Position numbers and translations under genes: made by a program | Assembly (NCBI GenBank): GCA_027459485.1 | Contig: DAIDIG010000001.1 | Coordinates: 550,619-614,618, forward strand | DNA length: 64,000 bases | Direction of reading: 5' to 3' | DNA from: Bdellovibrionales bacterium | Lineage (GTDB): Bacteria > Bdellovibrionota > Bdellovibrionia > Bdellovibrionales > UBA1609 | The notes under the pieces: model-generated | What the model saw: the letters and a program-made list of their open reading frames with translations, nothing else | The model's database searches: none | What the model was told of the DNA's origin: nothing | Part shown: one piece after another, positions 19,548 through 27,018 of the stretch | Position numbering within the stretch: the first letter of the stretch is position 1 | Layout: each line of letters begins with the position of its first letter

Positions 19548-21032
19548 TCAAGATTTATATAATCGTATAGCTTTGTCACGTTGGATGGAGTGATCAACTA
19601 TCGGTCGAGGGTAATTCCATTTGCTACGATCCGAATCAGCATCGTGGATGACTTCAGGTGGAGCGTCTTTAAGCTCTGATACAAACGTTTTTACATAGAT
19701 GCCTTCAGGGTCAAACTTTGCGCCCTGAAGCCAGGGATTAAAGACTCGAAAATATGGCTGTGGATCACAGCCGGTTGAGGCGGCCCACTGCCAACCTCCG
19801 TTATTGGGAGCAAGGTCACCATCGAGAAGTTCTTTCATGAAATGGTTTTCACCCCAACGCCAGTCGATAAGAAGATGTTTTGTCAGAAACGATGCCACTA
19901 TCATTCGCACTCGGTTATGCATCCACCCCGTTTTTAAGAGTTGCCTCATCCCGGCATCGACAATGGGGAAACCCGTTGCACCTTCTTTCCAGCGTTCAAA
20001 ATGATTCTTATTATTTTCCCATTTGAGATGTTCAAATTTAGGATTAAAGCTATGCTTTTCGACCTGTGGCTTATGATAAAGAATGGAGTAGTAAAACTCA
20101 CGCCATGCAATTTCCTTTGTGAATTGGTTTTTTCCGCCGGCTGCTTTCCAATTTCGTCCATCTAAGCTTAATGCGTCAATGACTTGGGCCGAAGACAGGC
20201 TCCCGTTTTTCAAAAAAATTGACAGCTTTGACGTTCCGCCGACAGAGGGGATGTCGCGCTTATCTTTGTAGGCATCAAGTCTTTTTTTAAAAGCGAGCAA
20301 CTGCTCATAAGCTGCGAAAAATCCGGCTTTTGGAATTTCGATGGTCACGTTTTTAGAGTTAAGATCTGAAAATCTAACTAACGAATCGACAAATGGAAAG
20401 TCTCGATTCTTAGCTATCTCAATCCATTTGATTTTAAAAAGATCAGATGTCCTGTTTTTCTTTGCAAAATAATCTTTAGCCGTTGCTTGATCTTTAATCC
20501 TTTTGACCCCCTCAGAACTTGCGAGGTTATCAAACCATTTTCGGGAAAAGGGCGAATAAACCTGGTAAAAGTCGCCTTGTTTTGCGCTCTTTAAAATTTC
20601 GTGAGGTTCAAATATAAGATGATCTCTAAAATCAGACGAGTTGACCCCTTCGTCTTTCAAGACTTTTTTGATCGTTGCATCTCGCTCGCGGGCGAATGGT
20701 TCGTAGTCTCGGTTCCAAGTAACGATTTTGGGTAGAGGAATATTTTTTGACCTACAATAATGAAAGAGCTTGGGAAATGCCTCATGCGGGAGGCAATCGA
20801 CTACGAGGAGGTCTCCTCCTTGTTCAGTTAAGTCCGCCTTAAGGGCCTTCAAAGTTTCTAAGAAAAACGCAAAGCGGTTGCTTGAAAAGTCGGGTCTTGC
20901 CAAAAACTTAGAGTCAAAACAAAAAATCCCAAGCGTTCGGCCTTGGACTTGCTTCCAGTTTTCTTTAAGCGCCTTGTTGCCGGGCACACGCAAATCGCGT
21001 CTAAACCAATGAAGCCCCCAATCGTCAATCAT
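19548..21032 (-). CDS. phrB: Cryptochrome/deoxyribodipyrimidine photolyase family protein
   Basis: LHWFRRDLRV...; FAD domain WREFYY, FPIVDAGMRQLLKTGWMHNRVRMIVASFLTKHLLIDWRWGE, GGWQWAASTGCDPQPYFRVFNP. Confidence 0.95.
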   Translation of the reverse strand: MIDDWGLHWFRRDLRVPGNKALKENWKQVQGRTLGIFCFDSKFLARPDFSSNRFAFFLETLKALKADLTEQGGDLLVVDCLPHEAFPKLFHYCRSKNIPLPKIVTWNRDYEPFARERDATIKKVLKDEGVNSSDFRDHLIFEPHEILKSAKQGDFYQVYSPFSRKWFDNLASSEGVKRIKDQATAKDYFAKKNRTSDLFKIKWIEIAKNRDFPFVDSLVRFSDLNSKNVTIEIPKAGFFAAYEQLLAFKKRLDAYKDKRDIPSVGGTSKLSIFLKNGSLSSAQVIDALSLDGRNWKAAGGKNQFTKEIAWREFYYSILYHKPQVEKHSFNPKFEHLKWENNKNHFERWKEGATGFPIVDAGMRQLLKTGWMHNRVRMIVASFLTKHLLIDWRWGENHFMKELLDGDLAPNNGGWQWAASTGCDPQPYFRVFNPWLQGAKFDPEGIYVKTFVSELKDAPPEVIHDADSDRSKWNYPRPIVDHSIQRDKAIRLYKS

Positions 21033-21096
21033 TTTGGTATCCACGGGAAGAATCGAATGGCAATTGCAAACTCGCAAATTAGTAGCTCTAAAGTGG

Positions 21097-22452
21097 TCAC
21101 CCAATTTCACCTTTGCGCTCAAGCTCCCTTATTTTCTCTTGGCGGAACTTGAAGATTTCGTTCACGTCCCTTCGTATGATGGGTAAAAGAAGTTTGCCAA
21201 AAATATGCCCGGGCGGTTGGAAGGTGACTTCATCAGAAATTAGAGTTCCACCGTTCACAGAGTCGAACGTATGCACATGATGCCATTTCTTATACGGACC
21301 CTTGAGCTGATCATCGACAAATTTGAACCCTGGCACCCATTCGCTGATGAGTGTTTTCCATTTTACGGTAACGCCGTGGATTTTTAACTTGTAATCGATG
21401 AGGCTGCCCTTCTGGATCTCGGGTGTTGATTTTTTATAAATATGAAAGTTGAGCCAGGGTGGCGTGAGGGTTTCAAGATTTTCCGCTTTTGCAAAGAACG
21501 GGAAAACTTTATCTTTTGCAAGAGGGATGAATTGCCTGGCTCGAAAAGCGTTGTCTAAAATCGATTTTCTTCCGATTAGGTCAGAGAGAGCCGATTCAAG
21601 ATTTTCATATTTGAAACGGAACCCGGTCGAAATTGTTTTTTTAGGTATCACTTTTTGATCGGCGAGTACGGCCTCACTCGCTTCACCCAAAACAAGCTTA
21701 AGAAGGGACGTTGGCGCCTTGCCCAAAACGGGAAGGCCCATCGACCTTGATAATAGCTTTGAAAATTCTCTGTTTGTGACGGGATTTGGTGCCACAATAT
21801 TATAAGCACCGCTAAGTTTTGGGTTTCTTAGCCCAAACTCAATAAAACTGATCATGTCTTCAATATGAACCCAACTCATCCACTGATTGCCACTTCCCAA
21901 AACAACCGGGGCAGACTTTTTAAGAAGCCCACCTTGATTTGAAAGAACAAGGCCCGTCCTTAAAAGGACGGTTCGTACTCCTAAGGTATTTGCTTTGAGA
22001 GCCTCGTTTTCCCATTCCACACAGAGATCGGCTAGAAATCCTTTTCCCGGCTTTGAGTCTTCAGTTTTTGTTTCAGTGCTTGAACCGTAAATTCCGATGG
22101 CGGAGCCAGAGATCAAAACTTTTGGCCTCTTTGGTTCCGGAAGATTTGCAATTGCGGAGATGAGATTTGTAGTACCAAAGATGCGAGAGTCTCGAAGCCT
22201 TTTTTTGCGTTCATTTGTCCAACGCTTGTCAACAATTCCTTCTCCGGCGAGATGAATCACGGCATCGCAGTCTGACAGAGCCTCTGGTGGGGGAGTTTTG
22301 TCGTCGGACCAAGAATAAATATTTTGTTCGGGGAGTTCTGTGAGCCTTTGAGGCGAGCGGGCTAGAGCCAAGACTTCATGGCCGTGGATGAGGAGCCTAT
22401 AAATTAGATTCCTACCAATAAGACCAGTTGCGCCGGTGACTAGAATCCTCAT
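21097..22452 (-). CDS. TIGR01777 family epimerase with C-terminal SRPBCC-like domain
   Basis: MRILVTGATGLIGRNL, VIHLAGEGIVDKRWTNERKK, SGSAIGIYG, W.HIEDMI; C-terminal KWKTLISEWVPGFKFVDDQLKGPYKKWHHVHTF. Confidence 0.92.
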   Translation of the reverse strand: MRILVTGATGLIGRNLIYRLLIHGHEVLALARSPQRLTELPEQNIYSWSDDKTPPPEALSDCDAVIHLAGEGIVDKRWTNERKKRLRDSRIFGTTNLISAIANLPEPKRPKVLISGSAIGIYGSSTETKTEDSKPGKGFLADLCVEWENEALKANTLGVRTVLLRTGLVLSNQGGLLKKSAPVVLGSGNQWMSWVHIEDMISFIEFGLRNPKLSGAYNIVAPNPVTNREFSKLLSRSMGLPVLGKAPTSLLKLVLGEASEAVLADQKVIPKKTISTGFRFKYENLESALSDLIGRKSILDNAFRARQFIPLAKDKVFPFFAKAENLETLTPPWLNFHIYKKSTPEIQKGSLIDYKLKIHGVTVKWKTLISEWVPGFKFVDDQLKGPYKKWHHVHTFDSVNGGTLISDEVTFQPPGHIFGKLLLPIIRRDVNEIFKFRQEKIRELERKGEIG

Positions 22453-22595
22453 TATTTAGGTCCCTTTTTTTGTGTCGTGCACTATTGGCGCCGGTTATTG
22501 CGCACATTCTCGGCAATCGCAAGATGCAATTTGAAAGGTGACAGCTGTTGCGGCAGCATTGTAAAATCTCAACTATTGTCGAAGGGTAGTCACCT

Positions 22596-23612
22596 ATGAA
22601 AGCAACTGTACTCTATGGGCCGAGAGATGTTCGCTATGAAGACGTTCCTGAGCCGACGATACAAGAGCCAACGGATGCGATCATCAAACTTTCGGCGAGC
22701 TGTGTTTGCGGGTCTGATCTGTGGCCGTATCGAGGGGCAAATCCGATTAACGAACCGATGCGCATGGGTCACGAATATTGCGGGGTCGTCGTTGAAGTCG
22801 GCAGCGGCGTAAAGACTGTCAAGCGGGGCCAGTTTGTTGTCGGTTCGTTTTGCATTTCTGATAACACATGCCCGCATTGTCAGTTCGGGTTTCAATCGTC
22901 GTGCGAACAACGAGAGTTCATGTCGGGCGGCCAGGCACCGATCGCACGAGTGCCTTTAGCGGATGGCACCTTGGTGGCGACTGAAGAGATGCCGCCTGAA
23001 GATTTAATTCCCAGCCTCCTTGCGGCGTCTGACGTTTTGGGTACCGGGTGGTACGCTGCCGATGCCGCTCGCGTTCAGCCGGGGTCAACGGTGGCGGTGG
23101 TCGGTGACGGCGCAGTCGGGCTGATGGGTGTTCTTTCAGCAAAACAAATGGGGGCCGAAAAAGTTATCGCTATGAGCCGGCACAAATCGCGACAAGAACT
23201 CGCTCTCGCATTTGGCGCAACCCACATAGTGACTGAACGAGGTGAAGCGGGGGTTTCGCAAATAAAGAAGATTACAAAAAATGTTGGAGCCGATGCCGTA
23301 CTTGAATGCGTGGGCACGCAAGAGTCGATGAATCAGGCACTTTACTGTGCCCGCCCAGGTGCGATGATCGGATACGTTGGTGTTCCGCACGGGGTTAAGT
23401 TTGACGGCCAAGAACTTTTCATGCTTCAACGCGGGATGATTGGCGGGCCCGCCCCCGTTCGCCGGTTTTTGCCCGATCTCATGGGCTTAATTTTGAACCG
23501 AAAAATTAATCCGGGCAAATTTTTTGACCTGAAAATCCCTATCAGGGACGTAGCCGAAGGGTATAAAGCGATGGACGAGCGTCGGGCGATCAAAGCTCTG
23601 TTGAGCGTTTGA
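22596..23612 (+). CDS. Zinc-dependent alcohol dehydrogenase family protein
   Basis: CVCGSDLWPYRG, GHEYCGVVVEVG, structural-Zn Cys cluster, GDGAVGLMGVLSAKQMGAEKVIAM. Confidence 0.95.
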   Translation: MKATVLYGPRDVRYEDVPEPTIQEPTDAIIKLSASCVCGSDLWPYRGANPINEPMRMGHEYCGVVVEVGSGVKTVKRGQFVVGSFCISDNTCPHCQFGFQSSCEQREFMSGGQAPIARVPLADGTLVATEEMPPEDLIPSLLAASDVLGTGWYAADAARVQPGSTVAVVGDGAVGLMGVLSAKQMGAEKVIAMSRHKSRQELALAFGATHIVTERGEAGVSQIKKITKNVGADAVLECVGTQESMNQALYCARPGAMIGYVGVPHGVKFDGQELFMLQRGMIGGPAPVRRFLPDLMGLILNRKINPGKFFDLKIPIRDVAEGYKAMDERRAIKALLSV

Positions 23613-23631
23613 GTTGGCGTACTTTAATCCT

Positions 23632-24276
23632 TCAATTCCCGTCACTTTGACCAACGGTGATAAACTGGCTTAGTGTCGAATTCAGCATCTGCCGCGAAAC
23701 AGATTGGACGACAGCATTGGGCGCACCAGAGGCCTGTAGCACGCGAAGGCCCCAAACATTACAAATTATAGACTTTGCAATTTCTTTAAATTTCGCATCA
23801 TCAAATGAGCCCGAGCTTTTTAAATATAAATAAATTTCATTTTCTATCAAATTTAAATAGTGACATGCCATTTTGTGTAAACGATTCTTGGCAACCGCGT
23901 TTTCGATGACCGTCTTTACCAAAAAACACCCTCTGCGTTGCGACTCTAATTTTTGCCGATTAATAATGGTTGCAAAAAAGTTTTTGATTCCGGCCGGCGC
24001 AGGCGCCGAGCGCAAAGATCTTTGGGCTTCAGCAACCGCGCGCTCGCCGTATAGTCGAAGAGTTGCTATGAATAAGTTCTCTTTATTCTTAAAAGTGCCG
24101 TATAGGCTGCCCGGCAGAAGTCCAGTCGATTGAACGAGGTCTGAAACAGCTGCGCCTTCGAATCCTCGGTCCCAGAACAATTCCAAAGCATTCTGTACGG
24201 CGGTGTGATGCTCGCGTTTGTGGGGGCGCCCAGCTTGCCTCAGAGGGTTCGATCGAGTTGTCCTTAGCTTTTTCAT
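23632..24276 (-). CDS. TetR/AcrR family transcriptional regulator
   Basis: ALELFWDRGFEGAAVSDLVQSTGLLPGSLYGTFKNKENLFIATL. Confidence 0.93.
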   Translation of the reverse strand: MKKLRTTRSNPLRQAGRPHKREHHTAVQNALELFWDRGFEGAAVSDLVQSTGLLPGSLYGTFKNKENLFIATLRLYGERAVAEAQRSLRSAPAPAGIKNFFATIINRQKLESQRRGCFLVKTVIENAVAKNRLHKMACHYLNLIENEIYLYLKSSGSFDDAKFKEIAKSIICNVWGLRVLQASGAPNAVVQSVSRQMLNSTLSQFITVGQSDGN

Positions 24277-24317
24277 TGTACCAATCTATCACAAATCCGC
24301 GCGCATTTGCACCATTT

Positions 24318-24333
24318 TTGACGGTTCGTTCAA
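24318..24333. promoter_or_regulatory. Candidate TetR operator 1: TTGACGGTTCGTTCAA
   Basis: TTGA-N8-TCAA in the divergent intergenic region. Confidence 0.5.
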
Positions 24334-24367
24334 TAATTATTGCTTTAAACTTCACGCCTTGCTATTA

Positions 24368-24383
24368 TTGAACGGTCACTCAA
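24368..24383. promoter_or_regulatory. Candidate TetR operator 2: TTGAACGGTCACTCAA
   Basis: TTGA-N8-TCAA, 50 bp from operator 1; one strand of each site begins TTGAACG. Confidence 0.5.
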
Positions 24384-24411
24384 AAAATAGAATCATTTTA
24401 AGGAGGTAATT

Positions 24412-25065
24412 ATGGTGAAGTTACGGCAGGCTCTGGCTGCTCATAAAACTGAGGTTAAAAATAAGGCCCCAAAGGACGTGTTGGCAGTAATGGAGAAAGC
24501 GACCATAAATCTCCGCGCCAGCGGAATCGAAAGCAAAGCACTGTTGACGGGCGATAAAATACCTAACTTTACCTTGCCCAATCAACATGGTGTCGCTCGA
24601 AGATTTAATGACTATCTAGCGCGTGGGCCGGTAGTCTTGAATATCTATCGAGGGGGATGGTGCCCTTATTGCAATCTGGAAATGAGAGCTTTGCATCAAG
24701 TCCTTCCAGAAATAAAAAAACGAGGTGCGCAGCTAGTGGCGATGTCGCCTGAGACGCCAGAAAAAGCGGAGCAGACTTCAAAACGTAACGAAATAGACAT
24801 AGACATATTAAGCGATTCGGGTAACCGCGTATCAGCTCAACTTGGCCTCGTATTTGAACTCCCTGAAGAGCTTAGACCAATATACGAAAAGTTTGGCATC
24901 GATATCCCGGGCTACAACGGAGATCGAACTTTTAAACTTCCGGTGCCAGCGACATATATTATTTCGAGAGATGGAATCATAAGGCACCATTTTGTAAATG
25001 CTGATTATACCGACCGTTTGGAGCCTGCCGAAATACTGGCCGCGCTAGATGCGATTCGGGAATAG
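24412..25065 (+). CDS. Peroxiredoxin-like (AhpC/TSA) family protein
   Basis: NIYRGGWCPYCNLEMRAL; SD AAGGAGG before ATG. Confidence 0.93.
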   Translation: MVKLRQALAAHKTEVKNKAPKDVLAVMEKATINLRASGIESKALLTGDKIPNFTLPNQHGVARRFNDYLARGPVVLNIYRGGWCPYCNLEMRALHQVLPEIKKRGAQLVAMSPETPEKAEQTSKRNEIDIDILSDSGNRVSAQLGLVFELPEELRPIYEKFGIDIPGYNGDRTFKLPVPATYIISRDGIIRHHFVNADYTDRLEPAEILAALDAIRE

Positions 25066-25091
25066 TCAATCAGTCCGGATTCAATTTGAAG

Positions 25092-26885
25092 TCAATTCGT
25101 TGTCCAGCCAAAATTGTTGATATAAAAAATCACGCTTTGGCTAGGCTGAATTGTTGATTTGTAAAAAGAAGTCCGACGGTAATACATTGTTTCGCTCGGT
25201 AGATTGGTTGTTGAATTTATGCCTGGCCCAGCAATTGTGAATTTACCTACTGCACCATTTTGGGCATAATTTATGATGTAGGTGCCTGAAGGCACACCAG
25301 GTCCGGTTATGAATCCACCAGCATCTACAATAGATGGCCCGGAGTTAATTTTTGTAACGGTTAAGGTATTGCCCGAAATTGAGCCGGTAAAGCTGCATGT
25401 TCCGATGCCAAGATCGACGAGTGGGATTTTGTAAGTTGCCCACGTGTTTGGTTTGGGTGTTGGCCCATAGGCAAAAACATTCGAAATTGAATTCCATCCG
25501 TAGACATCACCCGGCGGCAGACGTGACACGTGACTCAGAAAGAGGCTGTAGCCAGCCGTAGCGCCTGGGTTAATATCGATGGTGTAATAATTAAAGGCGC
25601 CGATTTCTAAATTATCTATTATTGCCATTGGGGCTGCCGCCACGGGATTAAGGCCGCCCCCGTTTGTCATATTTGCTTCAAGATCGAAAACTCCACCAAG
25701 CGGATTGCCATTTGAGCTGTTATAAGTCGAAATTGCGCCACCATAGTCAAAGTTGTATTCGCTCCAGTTTGAATAGCCATTTTGGTACCCATATGCTGAG
25801 TAGTTTGCCGTGAGCGGCCCTTCTCCGCCTTTAGTATCTACGGCAGAAACCGCATACGAGTAAGTGGCCGTTGCGGGGGCCGTGACATCTGGCACAGCAC
25901 TACCAGTCGCAGATGTGTCTTGAAATATCCAAGCGCTAAACGTGATCGGGGCAGTTGCGGTGCCGGCGGTTTGCGAAATATTCACGTGGTAAGTTCCAAC
26001 TCCGCCTGTTGATCCACTGAGTTGTGGTTGGTCAATCATTGTGCCGGCGGCTACACCCGCGCCTTGCCAACGAGCGCCCTCAATAAGATTGCCCGATAAA
26101 ACTGAAGTGACCGTAAGCATATTGCCCGAAATATATCCCTTAAACTGGGTCGGGGCAGACGCAGTCGCATAGGCAATACCGTTTCGATATATTTTATAAT
26201 GGTCGATCGGATTCGGACCAGGAGTCGCCGCTTGCCATTCAATCGCTTGATAATTTGATAATGCCATCGCAACGGCGCCATAGTTATTATTCAAATTAGG
26301 TCCGCCTTGGTTGACCAAATCAAGACCTGTTGGGGCTGAGGGCAGACTCGATGACCCACCTGATCCACTGATCGTAATAATCGCGCTTGCGAGCGCTATT
26401 GTTACGCCGCCTTTCGGATTGGAGAGCGAGATTGTAAAAGATTTTTGCCCAGAAAACGGGTTCACATTATTAATTGAAATTATAATTGTTTTTGTTGAAG
26501 AGTCACCGGCAGCCCAATTGAGCGTTCCGCCGATCGCCGTGTAGTCGCTCCCGGCGAGAGCCGTGCCATCAATTGTTGCATAATCAGCGCTAACGGCGCC
26601 TGCTGAGCCGGCAACTCGAGTGATCTGAATGGAAATGGAGCCCGCGCTTTGCGAAACCATCAAAGTGCTGTTAGCGAATTGCAAACTGCCAGATGATGTC
26701 GCGGACGATGTGCTAGAGCCATCTGAACTGCCCAAACTTGCTAAGCTCGAGTTTGCGCTAAAGCTGCCTGAACAATTATTAAACAAAACAAGTAACCCAG
26801 CCAAAATCCCAATTGCTGTAATAAACTTAGATTGCCTCAAATTGCCATTGTACCGCAATGCCACATAACACCCCCAGAATCGCAT
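25092..26885 (-). CDS. Surface lipoprotein with Calx-beta, FN3-like and phage-tail-like repeat segments
   Basis: LLVLFNNC lipobox-like; 'YATIDGTALAGSDYTAIGGTLNWAAGDSSTKTI' Calx-beta; two 'SGN.LTVT...SG...' repeats. Confidence 0.8.
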   Translation of the reverse strand: MRFWGCYVALRYNGNLRQSKFITAIGILAGLLVLFNNCSGSFSANSSLASLGSSDGSSTSSATSSGSLQFANSTLMVSQSAGSISIQITRVAGSAGAVSADYATIDGTALAGSDYTAIGGTLNWAAGDSSTKTIIISINNVNPFSGQKSFTISLSNPKGGVTIALASAIITISGSGGSSSLPSAPTGLDLVNQGGPNLNNNYGAVAMALSNYQAIEWQAATPGPNPIDHYKIYRNGIAYATASAPTQFKGYISGNMLTVTSVLSGNLIEGARWQGAGVAAGTMIDQPQLSGSTGGVGTYHVNISQTAGTATAPITFSAWIFQDTSATGSAVPDVTAPATATYSYAVSAVDTKGGEGPLTANYSAYGYQNGYSNWSEYNFDYGGAISTYNSSNGNPLGGVFDLEANMTNGGGLNPVAAAPMAIIDNLEIGAFNYYTIDINPGATAGYSLFLSHVSRLPPGDVYGWNSISNVFAYGPTPKPNTWATYKIPLVDLGIGTCSFTGSISGNTLTVTKINSGPSIVDAGGFITGPGVPSGTYIINYAQNGAVGKFTIAGPGINSTTNLPSETMYYRRTSFYKSTIQPSQSVIFYINNFGWTTN

Positions 26886-26889
26886 TTAA

Positions 26890-26918
26890 CTTATCGGAAT
26901 GGGCCTTCAGACACTTGA
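26890..26918 (-). promoter_or_regulatory. Sigma28/FliA-like promoter TCAA-N17-CCGATAAG
   Basis: Complement of CTTATCGG (26890-26897) and TTGA (26915-26918), 17 nt apart. Confidence 0.6.
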
Positions 26919-26956
26919 CTTATATCTTGTATCGAAACGAGAAAGGGCGGATTAAC

Positions 26957-26980
26957 TGTTTACAGACGCTTCTGTAAACA
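26957..26980. promoter_or_regulatory. 24-bp palindrome, perfect 10-bp arms (on minus strand TGTTTACAGA-AGCG-TCTGTAAACA)
   Basis: 38 bp upstream of the TCAA element; matched by 29678-29701. Confidence 0.65.
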
Positions 26981-27018
26981 CGCGTGCTTTTAGTGACGCC
27001 CAAATAAAAGTAACCTCT

